A DNA stretch of 40,125 bases from Oscillospiraceae bacterium (GTDB taxonomy: Bacteria > Bacillota > Clostridia > Oscillospirales > Acutalibacteraceae): assembly GCA_022650455.1 (NCBI GenBank), contig JALCPO010000013.1:1-40125 (forward strand). Reading direction: 5' to 3'. A program made the position numbers and the translations under genes. Positions 26,484 to 34,225 of this stretch are shown here, in pieces (the stretch's first letter is position 1; each line of letters opens with the position of its first letter). The notes beneath the pieces are model-generated. The model was not told the origin of the DNA. It worked only from the letters and a program-made list of their open reading frames with translations, and did not search any database.

Positions 26484-28442
26484 CTACTCGGCTTCCAGCT
26501 GTTTGATTTTGTCGCGCAGATACGCGGCGTGCTCGAACTCCAGCAGTTTGGCCGCGTCCTTCATTTCCCGGGTAAGCTGCTCGATCATGCGCTTTTTCTC
26601 GTTCGGGCGCAGTCTCCTGCGCTTTTTCGACGATCCGTCTTCCTTGTGCGTGGAGATTTCCAGAATCTCCGCGACGGGCTTGACGATGGTTTTCGGCACA
26701 ATGCCGTGCTCTTTGTTGAACGCCATCTGCAAGGTGCGCCGGCGCTCCGTTTCGCGGATCGCCGCTTCCATGGACGGTGTGACCGAGTCGGCGTACATGA
26801 TGACTTTGCCCTCGGCGTTGCGCGCGGCGCGGCCCACCGTCTGAATCAGGGAACGCTCGCTGCGCAGGAACCCTTCCTTGTCGGCATCGAGAATGGCGAC
26901 AAGCGAAACTTCCGGGATGTCGAGCCCTTCGCGCAGCAGGTTGATGCCGACCAGGACGTCGAATTTTCCGAGCCGCAGGTCGCGGATGATCTCCATGCGC
27001 TCCACCGTGTCGATGTCGTAGTGCATGTAGCGCACCCGGATGTCCATGCCTTCCAGATACGACGTGAGGTCTTCCGCCATTTTTTTCGTCAGCGTCGTAA
27101 TCAGAACGCGCTCGTGTTTGGCGGCGCGGATGTTGATTTCCGAAATCAGGTCGTCGATCTGTCCGTCGGTCGGCTTCACGATGATCTCCGGATCCACGAG
27201 CCCGGTCGGGCGGATGACCTGCTCCACCACCTGCGCCGATTTTTCCAGCTCGAAATCACCCGGCGTGGCGCTCACGAAAACCGCCTGGTTGATATGCCGG
27301 TAGAACTCGTCGAAATTCAGCGGACGGTTGTCGTAGGCGGACGGAAGGCGGAACCCGAAGTTCACCAGGGCGTCCTTGCGGGCGCGGTCCCCGGCATACA
27401 TGGAGCGCACCTGCGGCAGCGTAACGTGCGACTCGTCCACAAACAACAGAAAATCCTTCGGAAAATAGTCCAGCAGGGTAAACGGCGAGCTGCCCGGCAC
27501 CCGGCCGGAAAGCACGCGCGAGTAATTTTCAATTCCTTTGCAGAACCCGACTTCCAGAAGCATTTCCATGTCGTAGCGGGTGCGTTCCTCAATGCGCTGG
27601 GCCTCGATCAGCTTGCCCCGGCTTTTGAACCACCGGACGCGCTCCTCCATCTCCCGCTCGATCTCATTGACGGCGCGCTGCATCTTTTCGCGCGGGACAA
27701 TATAATGCGACGCGGGGTAGATCGCGACATGTTTCAGGTCCGCCACCACTTTGCCGGTGAGCGGATCGATCTCGCGGATGCGGTCGATCTCGTCGCCGAA
27801 AAACTCCACCCGCACGGCGTGTTCGCTGGACTGGACGGGAAAAATCTCCACCACGTCGCCGCGGACGCGGAACTTGTTGCGGATAAAGTTGACGTCGTTG
27901 CGCTCGTACTGAATCTCCACCAGCTTTTTCAGAAGCTCGTCGCGGTTCTTTTTCATCCCCGGGCGCAGGGAAATGACCATGGTGCGGTAGTCGATCGGGT
28001 CGCCCAGGCTGTAAATGCAGGACACGCTGGCCACAATAATCACGTCGCGGCGCTCGGAAAGGGACGAAGTTGCGGAGTGGCGCAGTTTATCAATTTCGTC
28101 GTTGATGGCGGAATCCTTCTCAATGTAGGTGTCCGTGGACGGAATATAGGCTTCCGGTTGGTAATAATCGTAGTAGCTTACGAAATACTCCACCGCGTTT
28201 TCCGGGAAAAACTCGCGGAACTCGGAACAAAGCTGGGCCGCGAGCGTTTTATTGTGGGCAAGCACAAGCGCGGGGCGGTTCATCTCCGCGATGATGTTCG
28301 CCATGGTAAAGGTCTTGCCGGAGCCGGTAACGCCCAAAAGGGTCTGTTCCCGGTCGCCGTTCCGGATCCCTTCCACCAACTGGCGCACCGCCTTCGGCTG
28401 GTCGCCCGCCGGCTTGTATTTTGAAACCAACTTGAAATTCAT
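26484..28442 (-). CDS. uvrB: Excinuclease ABC subunit UvrB
   Basis: A 652-residue helicase-like protein. Walker A is [11 protein letters not shown] (about residue 39); the beta-hairpin region is [15 protein letters not shown]; further motifs are [30 protein letters not shown] and the C-terminal UVR domain [26 protein letters not shown], which contacts UvrC. ATG 28442 overlaps the radC stop as ATGA and has GGAG nearby. No LexA-type box was found upstream. Confidence 0.98.
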   Translation of the reverse strand: MNFKLVSKYKPAGDQPKAVRQLVEGIRNGDREQTLLGVTGSGKTFTMANIIAEMNRPALVLAHNKTLAAQLCSEFREFFPENAVEYFVSYYDYYQPEAYIPSTDTYIEKDSAINDEIDKLRHSATSSLSERRDVIIVASVSCIYSLGDPIDYRTMVISLRPGMKKNRDELLKKLVEIQYERNDVNFIRNKFRVRGDVVEIFPVQSSEHAVRVEFFGDEIDRIREIDPLTGKVVADLKHVAIYPASHYIVPREKMQRAVNEIEREMEERVRWFKSRGKLIEAQRIEERTRYDMEMLLEVGFCKGIENYSRVLSGRVPGSSPFTLLDYFPKDFLLFVDESHVTLPQVRSMYAGDRARKDALVNFGFRLPSAYDNRPLNFDEFYRHINQAVFVSATPGDFELEKSAQVVEQVIRPTGLVDPEIIVKPTDGQIDDLISEINIRAAKHERVLITTLTKKMAEDLTSYLEGMDIRVRYMHYDIDTVERMEIIRDLRLGKFDVLVGINLLREGLDIPEVSLVAILDADKEGFLRSERSLIQTVGRAARNAEGKVIMYADSVTPSMEAAIRETERRRTLQMAFNKEHGIVPKTIVKPVAEILEISTHKEDGSSKKRRRLRPNEKKRMIEQLTREMKDAAKLLEFEHAAYLRDKIKQLEAE

Positions 28443-29194
28443 TCCTGCTCCATATCCTGTTCCGGGTTAAACAATTCCGGCATCATCCGGCTCTGCGCGA
28501 GGGAAAGGTAGTTGTTTCCCCCGACGATAATGTGGTCGATCATGCGGACTTCAACGGTTTCCAGCGCCTCGTACACCCAGCGCGTCGTGCTGAGATCCTG
28601 TTTGGACGGCAGGCATTCCCCGCTCGGGTGGTTGTGCGCCAGGATGGCATATACGGCGTTGTACCGGACGGCAAGGCGCACGATTTTCTTAATATAGATA
28701 TTGGCCGTCGTGGCGCATCCTTCGCTGACAATGCCGCAGTACAGGACCCGCTCCCTGCTGTCCAGCAGCATCAGGATGACCACTTCGTCCTGTCTGCCGA
28801 CAAATTTCTGAACCAGCAGCTTTCCGGCTTCCTCATAATCATAGATCACGACCTTGTCCTGGTCCAGGTTGTCCTGATACCGCCGGCAAAGCTGGGGAAT
28901 CATTTTCATCAGGACGGCGGCGGACTTCCCGACTCCCTTTACTTTCTCCAGCTCCTCGATCGGCGCGTCGAATACGCCCGACAGCGACCCGAACCTGCGC
29001 AGAAGCTCATGCGCAATGAGGTTGGTGTCTTTCCGCGGGATGGCGTAGTAAAGGAGCAGCTCCAGAACCATGTGCGGCGAAAAGGAATCCAGTCCCGCTT
29101 GTAAGAACAGATCCTTAACCCGCTCCCGGTGCCCGCTGTGCAGCGATTCCGCTCCGGGCGCTTTTCTCCCGGCCGGATCCCCGTTTTTCTTCAA
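28439..29194 (-). CDS. radC: RadC family protein (JAB/MPN domain)
   Basis: A 251-residue protein. The N-terminal helix-hairpin-helix region has [21 protein letters not shown]. The C-terminal JAB1/MPN-type domain has the metal motif [15 protein letters not shown] after an [13 protein letters not shown] core. Family members were once linked to DNA repair, but the activity is not firmly known. It lies between pyrE (25 bp) and uvrB (4-bp overlap), so it is co-expressed with excision repair here. Confidence 0.93.
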   Translation of the reverse strand: MKKNGDPAGRKAPGAESLHSGHRERVKDLFLQAGLDSFSPHMVLELLLYYAIPRKDTNLIAHELLRRFGSLSGVFDAPIEELEKVKGVGKSAAVLMKMIPQLCRRYQDNLDQDKVVIYDYEEAGKLLVQKFVGRQDEVVILMLLDSRERVLYCGIVSEGCATTANIYIKKIVRLAVRYNAVYAILAHNHPSGECLPSKQDLSTTRWVYEALETVEVRMIDHIIVGGNNYLSLAQSRMMPELFNPEQDMEQE

Positions 29195-29219
29195 AGCGGA
29201 CGCTCCTTCCGTTCCACAT

Positions 29220-29798
29220 TTATCTCTTCCGGCTTCCCGGCTTCACCGGCGCGGGCGCCCCCGCTTTGCAGAGCGGGCAGTCCTGCGGTTCCCAGGACTC
29301 CACATTCAGGGAAACGACCGCCTGAAACGGAACCCCGAAGTCGATCTTGCCGCCGGTACGGTCGACGATGGAACCCACGCCGGCGACTTCGCCGCCCGCG
29401 GCGCGAACCAGGCCGATCACCTCACGGACGGAACCGCCCGTCGTGACGACGTCTTCCACGACGAGCACCTTCTGGCCGGGGTTTACGACAAACCCGCGGC
29501 GGAGCGCCATCCTGCCGTCATCCCCGCGCTCCGTGAAGAAATTTTCGCACCCGAGCGCCCGGCTGACCTCATAGGCCATCTGAACGGCGCCCATCGCGGG
29601 GCCGATCACAATCTCGACGCCCTGTCCGCGGAACTTGTCCGCAAGGGCGGCGCAGAGCTCCTCGCTGTATTCCGGGTGCCGGAATATTTTGGCACACTGA
29701 AGGTAGCGGTTGCTGTGCCGGCCTGAAGTCAGGAGAAAATGGCCTTTCAGCAACACGCCGGCTTTCTCGAAAATCTGCAGCGCCCGTTCCTGAGTCAT
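29220..29798 (-). CDS. pyrE: Orotate phosphoribosyltransferase
   Basis: A 192-residue enzyme that joins orotate and PRPP to make OMP in pyrimidine synthesis. Features are [53 protein letters not shown], the PRPP loop [14 protein letters not shown], and the C-terminal CPLCKAG.P..KPGSR typical of this subgroup. I start at ATG 29798. The ATG at 29831 falls only 9 bp from the -10 box of its promoter and has no ribosome site. AAAGGGG lies 11 nt before the chosen ATG, which is slightly long. It leads pyrE-radC-uvrB-uvrA. Confidence 0.94.
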   Translation of the reverse strand: MTQERALQIFEKAGVLLKGHFLLTSGRHSNRYLQCAKIFRHPEYSEELCAALADKFRGQGVEIVIGPAMGAVQMAYEVSRALGCENFFTERGDDGRMALRRGFVVNPGQKVLVVEDVVTTGGSVREVIGLVRAAGGEVAGVGSIVDRTGGKIDFGVPFQAVVSLNVESWEPQDCPLCKAGAPAPVKPGSRKR

Positions 29799-29839
29799 AA
29801 TCTTGAATACCCCTTTTCCTCTTACACGCATTTCAATTT

Positions 29840-29868
29840 ATTATATACTAAAAACACTTTTTTGAAAA
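29840..29868 (-). promoter_or_regulatory. Predicted sigma-A promoter of pyrE-radC-uvrBA
   Basis: The minus strand reads TTTTCA (29868-29863), 17 nt, TATAAT (29845-29840), in an A/T-rich stretch. The leader to the pyrE ATG is about 35 nt, which leaves no room for a long PyrR-type attenuator. Confidence 0.7.
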
Positions 29869-29879
29869 GGCTTTTCCTC

Positions 29880-29908
29880 TTTTCGGCGCGGGCCGGAAAT
29901 GCTATAAT
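29880..29908 (+). promoter_or_regulatory. Predicted extended -10 promoter of the pseudouridine synthase gene
   Basis: TGC followed by a perfect TATAAT (29903-29908), with a weak -35 (TTTTCG 29880-29885) 17 nt upstream. The predicted start is about 29915, one base before an ATG. Confidence 0.65.
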
Positions 29909-29915
29909 CGGAACA

Positions 29916-29963
29916 ATGGAAAACATAAAACTGAAACCCCGGGAGCGTGTTGAAAAGCAATGA
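29916..29963 (+). CDS. Possible 15-residue upstream ORF coupled to the pseudouridine synthase
   Basis: ATG 29916 opens a 15-codon frame (MENIKLKPRERVEKQ) that ends in TGA overlapping the next start as ATGA. No ribosome site precedes it, and the predicted transcription start is one base upstream, so it would be leaderless. The peptide is basic. It may be chance, but the downstream gene has no well-spaced ribosome site. Confidence 0.35.
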   Translation: MENIKLKPRERVEKQ

Positions 29964-30919
29964 AAACCGTAACCATCGGCCCGAACGACGCCGGCCAGCG
30001 TGTGGATAAATTTCTGACCAAAACATACCCGAACCTTCCGCAGTCGATGCTTTACAAAAGCATCCGCAAAAAGAACATCAAGCGCAACGGAAAGCGGTGC
30101 GAAATCTCTGCGCACCTCGAGGAGGGCGACGTGCTTTCCCTGTACCTGAAAGACGAATTTTTCCAGACCCGTCCGGAAGAGTATGATTTCCTGAAAGCGC
30201 CCGAGAAGCTGAACATCCTTTATGAGGACGAAAATATCATGATCCTCGACAAAAAGCCCGGGCTGATCGTCCACCCGGACGAAAACTATCATTTTGACTC
30301 GCTGATTGCCCGCGTGCAACACTATCTTTACCGCAAAGGCGAATACGACCCAAAAGCGGAAAATTCCTTCGCTCCCGCGCTCATCAACCGCATCGACCGC
30401 AACACGGGCGGCATCGTCATGGCGGCGAAGAACGCCGAAACGCTCCGCATCATGAACCGCAAGGTCAAGGCGCGCGAGATGGTGAAGCTCTACCTCTGCA
30501 TCGCCTGCGGAAAAATGGACCGGAACTGCGAAACCCTGAAAGCGTACCTGATGAAGAACGAGCGGCAGAACCGCGTGTACATTTCCCATAAGCCGTCCAA
30601 AGACGCGAAAACCATCGTCACACGCTACCGCGTCCTCGCGGAACGGGGCGGCTTCAGCCTGCTGGAAGTAGAGCTCCTGACCGGCCGCACCCATCAGATC
30701 CGCGCGCACCTTGCGTCCGTGGGGCATCCGCTCGCTGGCGACGGAAAGTACGGCAGAAACGCCGTCAACAAAAGCACCGGCTTTCCCTATCAGGCGCTCT
30801 ACGCCTACAAACTGAAGCTGAACTTTACAACGGACTCCGGAATTTTGGAGTACCTGAACGGCATGGAATTTGAAGCGAAAGACGTGTGGTTCCTAAAAGA
30901 ATTCTATAATTTTCAATAA
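29960..30919 (+). CDS. RluA-family pseudouridine synthase
   Basis: A 319-residue protein with an N-terminal S4 RNA-binding domain (GQRVDKFLTKTYPNLPQSMLYKSIRKKNIKRNG, about 10-60) and a RluA-type catalytic domain. The catalytic Asp is in LINRIDRNTGGIV, followed by VKLYLCIACG, and the GRTHQIRAHLASVGHPLAGDGKYG block. Such enzymes convert uridines in 23S rRNA or tRNA to pseudouridine; the target (RluC-like) is not certain. The His of the usual HRLD is Asn here, as in many Firmicute relatives. It is divergent from pyrE and ends against a terminator. Confidence 0.92.
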   Translation: MKTVTIGPNDAGQRVDKFLTKTYPNLPQSMLYKSIRKKNIKRNGKRCEISAHLEEGDVLSLYLKDEFFQTRPEEYDFLKAPEKLNILYEDENIMILDKKPGLIVHPDENYHFDSLIARVQHYLYRKGEYDPKAENSFAPALINRIDRNTGGIVMAAKNAETLRIMNRKVKAREMVKLYLCIACGKMDRNCETLKAYLMKNERQNRVYISHKPSKDAKTIVTRYRVLAERGGFSLLEVELLTGRTHQIRAHLASVGHPLAGDGKYGRNAVNKSTGFPYQALYAYKLKLNFTTDSGILEYLNGMEFEAKDVWFLKEFYNFQ

Positions 30920-30923
30920 GCAG

Positions 30924-30952
30924 AAAAAGAGCCGCCCCGGCCGGGGCGGCTC
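30924..30952 (-). terminator. Terminator of hcp
   Basis: A perfect 10-bp GC stem (GAGCCGCCCC 30929-30938 with GGGGCGGCTC 30943-30952), loop GGCC, then TTTTT on the minus strand. On the plus strand it is close to the end of the pseudouridine synthase gene and may help stop that transcript, although no T-run follows there. Confidence 0.85.
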
Positions 30953-30960
30953 CAAAATTT

Positions 30961-32544
30961 TCAGTTCTGCAGAATCTTCCTGAGGTCTTCGTCCGGCGTC
31001 GAGACGGGAGAAATCCCGAAATTGTCAACCAGATATTTCAAGACGTTCGGGGACAGGAACGCGGGGAGCGTCGGCCCGAGGTAGATGTTCCGGATGCCGA
31101 GCGACAGCAACGTCAGCAGAATGCTTACGGCTTTCTGCTCGTACCAGGAAAGCACCATGGTCAGCGGCAGGTCGTTGACGCCGCAGTGGAAGGCTTCCGC
31201 CAGCGCTACGGCGACCCGGATCGCACTGTACGCGTCGTTGCACTGCCCCATGTCCATCAGGCGCGGAAGGCCGCCGACCGTGCCAAGGTCGAGGTCGTTA
31301 AAGCGGTATTTTCCGCACGCAAGCGTGAGGATTACGCTGTCCTTCGGCGCTTTTTCCACAAATTCCGTGTAGTAGTTGCGGCCGGGCTTCGCCCCGTCGC
31401 AGCCGCCCACCAGGAAAAAATGCCGGATCGCCCCGGAACGGACGGCCTTCACGACCCGGTCGGCAACCGACAGAACGGTGCCGTGGCCGAACCCGGTCGT
31501 CACCTGCGTGCCGCCGTTGATTCCCGTCAGGGCACGGTCTTCCGCATAACCGCCCAGCTCAAGGGCCTTTTCAATGACCGGCGTGAAATCCCTGTCCTCG
31601 CCGATGTGCACCAGGCCCGGGTAGCTGACAACTTCCGTGGTAAACACGCGGTCGCGGTAGCTGTCCCGGACCGGCATCAGGCAGTTGGTCGTGAACAGCA
31701 CCGGCGCGGGGATCCCGTCGAATTCCTTCTGCTGGTTCTGCCATGCCGTGCCGAAATTGCCTTTCAACTGCGGATACGCGTTCAGCTTCGGGTAGGCGTG
31801 CGCCGGAAGCATCTCCCCGTGGGTATAGACGTTGACGCCCTTTCCCTTTGTCTGTTCCAGCAGAAGATACAGGTCGTGCAGATCGTGGCCGCTGACAACG
31901 ATAAACGGCCCTTTCTCAATGGTGAGCGGGACTTTCCGCGGAGCCGGCGTTCCGTAAGTCTCGGTATTGGCCTTGTCCAGCAGTTCCATGCATTTCAAGT
32001 TGGTCTTTCCGGTTTCCATCACAAGCGGAAGGAGTTTTTCCATTCCCCAGTCCTCGCCGAGGGCGGACAGACCTTTGTAGAAAAAGCGGTTGACTTCTTC
32101 CTCGGAATAACCGAGCGTCAGCGCGTGGTAAGCGTAGGCCGCCATGCCGCGCATACCGAACAGAATCAGCGATTTGAGGGAACGGATGTCCTCGTTCGCA
32201 CCCCAGAGGCGATTCATGTCGTAATCATCCGGGTTCCCGGAATGCGCGCCGGGAGCAGCGAGCTTTTCCTTTTCCCGATGGACCGCGTCGATCAGGCCGC
32301 GGATCGCCTTGCTGTCGAAGCTGACGTTCGTGACGGTGGCAAACAACCCTTCCAGCATCACACGGTCCGTGAAAGCCGCTGGCTTGCTCCCTTCGGCGGC
32401 GCGCGCCAGCCCGATAAGCGCACCCGTCAGCTGATCCTGTAAGAGCGCGGTATCGGCGGATTTTCCGCAGACCCCGGCCCTTCCGGTGCATCCGCGGCAA
32501 CCTGCGGTCTGTTCACATTGAAAGCAGAACATGTTTGGCATCAT
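30961..32544 (-). CDS. hcp: Hydroxylamine reductase / hybrid cluster protein
   Basis: A 527-residue Hcp. Near the N-terminus it has the Fe-S cysteines MFCFQCEQTAGCRGCTGRAGVCGK. The hybrid-cluster ligands include GHDLHDLYLLLEQT, THGEMLPAHAYPKL, TTNCLMP, FFLVGGCDGAKPGRNYYTEF and TLACGKYRFN with downstream DMGQCNDAYSA. Family members reduce hydroxylamine in vitro and act in NO/nitrosative stress. GGAGG precedes ATG 32544 by 5 nt (ATG 32541 is equally possible). The ferredoxin gene upstream is likely its partner. Confidence 0.96.
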   Translation of the reverse strand: MMPNMFCFQCEQTAGCRGCTGRAGVCGKSADTALLQDQLTGALIGLARAAEGSKPAAFTDRVMLEGLFATVTNVSFDSKAIRGLIDAVHREKEKLAAPGAHSGNPDDYDMNRLWGANEDIRSLKSLILFGMRGMAAYAYHALTLGYSEEEVNRFFYKGLSALGEDWGMEKLLPLVMETGKTNLKCMELLDKANTETYGTPAPRKVPLTIEKGPFIVVSGHDLHDLYLLLEQTKGKGVNVYTHGEMLPAHAYPKLNAYPQLKGNFGTAWQNQQKEFDGIPAPVLFTTNCLMPVRDSYRDRVFTTEVVSYPGLVHIGEDRDFTPVIEKALELGGYAEDRALTGINGGTQVTTGFGHGTVLSVADRVVKAVRSGAIRHFFLVGGCDGAKPGRNYYTEFVEKAPKDSVILTLACGKYRFNDLDLGTVGGLPRLMDMGQCNDAYSAIRVAVALAEAFHCGVNDLPLTMVLSWYEQKAVSILLTLLSLGIRNIYLGPTLPAFLSPNVLKYLVDNFGISPVSTPDEDLRKILQN

Positions 32545-32666
32545 GAAAACCTCCATTTTTAAGAATTTATTTTATGATCTGTCCGGGAAGGCAGTTGACC
32601 GGCCCGGTAAGCGGAACGTTTTGGCAAAATTAATGTCTTTCATCCGTTTTCATCCGTTTTCGGGCA
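32545..32666. other. Gap between hcp and the ferredoxin gene
   Basis: About 120 bp with no gene. It holds two tandem copies of CATCCGTTTT (32641-32660), read on the minus strand just after the ferredoxin stop, then A/T-rich DNA with no clear terminator. The two genes may be one transcript. I found no copy of the palindrome at 33451 here. Confidence 0.5.
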
Positions 32667-33377
32667 TTATTCATCCAGAATTCTTCCGTCCGTCGAAATG
32701 ATATGGACGCTCCACGGAATCAGCTTCCCGCAGTCGGCAAGCGCCTGTTTCACCGCATTTTCCAGCCCGCCGCAGCAGGGAACCTCCATGCGGACGATCG
32801 TAACGCTTTTGATGCGGTTGCGTTTCAGGATTTCCGTCAGCTTTTCGGCATAGCCGCCTTCGTCCAGCTTGGGACAGCCGATCAGCGTGATGCGGTTCTT
32901 CATGAATTGATTGTGAAAAGCGCCGTATGCATACGCCGTGCAGTCCGCCGCAACCAACAGGTTGGCGTTCTCGAAGTACGGGGCCTGAACCGGCACCAGC
33001 TTCATTTGGACCGGCCACTGCATCAGCCGGCTCTCCACATGTTCCGTTTCCGGTTCTTCGGGGGCGGAATCTCTCACGATTCTCTTCGCCCGGGACCCGG
33101 GGCATCCGCCCATGGGGAAAAACGGCCTTTTCGGCTCGTTTATCGCAGGAGAAGGGACTACGTTTTCGGCACCGGATCCGGCCGTTTCCTGTTCTTCCAG
33201 GGTGATGGCCCCCGCCGGGCAGACCGGAAGGCAGTTGCCCAGCCCGTCGCAGTAGTCGTCGCGCACCAGCCTGGCCTTGCCGTTCACAAGGGCAATCGCG
33301 CCTTCCTGGCAGGCGTCCACGCAGAGCCCGCAGCCGCTGCACCGGTCCTCATCGATTTTTATCACTTTTCGGATCAT
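32667..33377 (-). CDS. Two-[4Fe-4S] ferredoxin-like protein, probable Hcp partner
   Basis: A 236-residue protein. The N-terminal ferredoxin domain has two cluster motifs (CSGCGLCVDACQEGAI, then CDGLGNCLPVCPAGAI). A linker of about 60 residues follows with a further Cys (GGCPGSRAKR), and a C-terminal domain with LVAADCTAYAYGAFH, LIGCPKLDEGGYAEKLTEIL and VPCCGGLENAVKQAL, which looks able to bind another cluster or metal. Proteins like this are commonly found beside hcp and may pass electrons to it; that role is inferred. GAGGTG lies 8 nt before the ATG. It is divergent from the Crp/Fnr gene. Confidence 0.88.
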   Translation of the reverse strand: MIRKVIKIDEDRCSGCGLCVDACQEGAIALVNGKARLVRDDYCDGLGNCLPVCPAGAITLEEQETAGSGAENVVPSPAINEPKRPFFPMGGCPGSRAKRIVRDSAPEEPETEHVESRLMQWPVQMKLVPVQAPYFENANLLVAADCTAYAYGAFHNQFMKNRITLIGCPKLDEGGYAEKLTEILKRNRIKSVTIVRMEVPCCGGLENAVKQALADCGKLIPWSVHIISTDGRILDE

Positions 33378-33409
33378 CGAATTGACACCTCGTTTCCCAA
33401 ATTGTTTCC

Positions 33410-33438
33410 TTTACTTTCCGGTTTCAGTGTACTATACT
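33410..33438 (+). promoter_or_regulatory. Predicted promoter of the Crp/Fnr regulator, with a facing promoter for the ferredoxin
   Basis: On the plus strand: TTTACT (33410-33415), 17 nt, TATACT (33433-33438), with predicted start near 33445. On the minus strand, TATAGT (33436-33431) may be the -10 of the ferredoxin/hcp unit, with a poor -35 (TGCAAC) 17 nt upstream that falls inside the palindrome. Confidence 0.55.
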
Positions 33439-33450
33439 TGCGTTATAAAA

Positions 33451-33470
33451 TCTGTTGCACCCGCAACAGA
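33451..33470. promoter_or_regulatory. Perfect palindrome between ferredoxin/hcp and the Crp/Fnr gene: candidate operator
   Basis: TCTGTTGC (33451-33458) and GCAACAGA (33463-33470) form a perfect 8-bp inverted repeat around ACCC. It lies just downstream of the regulator's predicted start and just before its ribosome site. For the divergent promoter it falls about 37 bp upstream of the start, near where Crp/Fnr activators bind. It could instead act as an RNA hairpin. Confidence 0.6.
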
Positions 33471-33483
33471 AAGGAGAAAATTT

Positions 33484-34143
33484 TTGACGATCCGGATTTT
33501 GCAGAGCAATGAACTTTTCGACAATATCCAGGAACAGGACCTTCCGGTCATGTTGCACTGCCTCGGCTGCCGGCGGCAAAGCGCGGAAAGGGGGGACTTT
33601 ATCTTTCTGGCGGGGAAGTCGCGCCCGGCGGTCGGTATTCTGATGTCCGGAAAAGCGCAGATTGAAAAAGAGAACATTGCGGGCGATGCGATGATCATCG
33701 GCACGCTCCGGACCGGCGACCTGTTCGGGGAAACCTACGCCTGCATGGGAGCGGACGTGATGCCCGTTTCCGTCGTGGCGCTGGAAAAAAGCGACGCCCT
33801 GCTTCTGGATGTCGCAAAAATCGTGCATACCTGCCGGTCCGCCTGCAAATTTCACCAGCAGCTGATTGCCAACCTGCTGAAGATTCTCGCAGAAAAGAAC
33901 ATGCGCCTGAACCGGAAAATGTCCTACCTGTCCCATAAAACGATCCGAAGCCGACTGGAAGCCTATTTCAGCAGCCAGGCGCAGAGCCGCGGTTCTCTCT
34001 CTTTCTCCATTCCGTTTAACCGGACGGAGCTCGCGGAATATCTCTGCATCGACCGGAGCGCCATGAGCCGCGAGCTTGCCCGCATGAAAAGCGAGGGTAT
34101 TCTGGACTCCCGCGGGAAAACTTTTTACTGGATGAAAAAATAA
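33484..34143 (+). CDS. Crp/Fnr family transcriptional regulator (candidate Hcp regulator)
   Basis: A 219-residue regulator. The N-terminal cyclic-nucleotide-binding-like domain has GDFIFLAGKSRPAVGILMSGKAQIEKEN and LRTGDLFGETYAC. A long helix follows, then the HTH_Crp domain with FNRTELAEYLCIDRSAMSRELARMKSEGIL. The start is TTG 33484: AAGGAG (33471-33476) is 7 nt upstream and no ATG is well placed. There is no four-Cys Fnr motif, so a bound [4Fe-4S] sensor is unlikely; heme sensing of NO as in HcpR is possible but unproven. Its position opposite the ferredoxin/hcp genes suggests it controls them. Confidence 0.9.
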   Translation: MTIRILQSNELFDNIQEQDLPVMLHCLGCRRQSAERGDFIFLAGKSRPAVGILMSGKAQIEKENIAGDAMIIGTLRTGDLFGETYACMGADVMPVSVVALEKSDALLLDVAKIVHTCRSACKFHQQLIANLLKILAEKNMRLNRKMSYLSHKTIRSRLEAYFSSQAQSRGSLSFSIPFNRTELAEYLCIDRSAMSRELARMKSEGILDSRGKTFYWMKK

Positions 34144-34225
34144 ACCCCGGGCGCACCGGCGCACGGGCCGGCCGTCCGGGATAAGACGGATGAGAAAAAA
34201 TAAAACCGGAAAAGGAGCGAGCGGC

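Noticed and set aside
26463..28424. A 653-codon open frame on the plus strand
   Set aside because: It lies antisense to uvrB, whose protein is unmistakable. The translated product has no family features; it is a codon-bias shadow in GC-rich DNA.
29832..29959. LexA/SOS box for the repair genes
   Set aside because: No GAAC-N4-GTTC type palindrome is present upstream of pyrE or between radC and uvrB.
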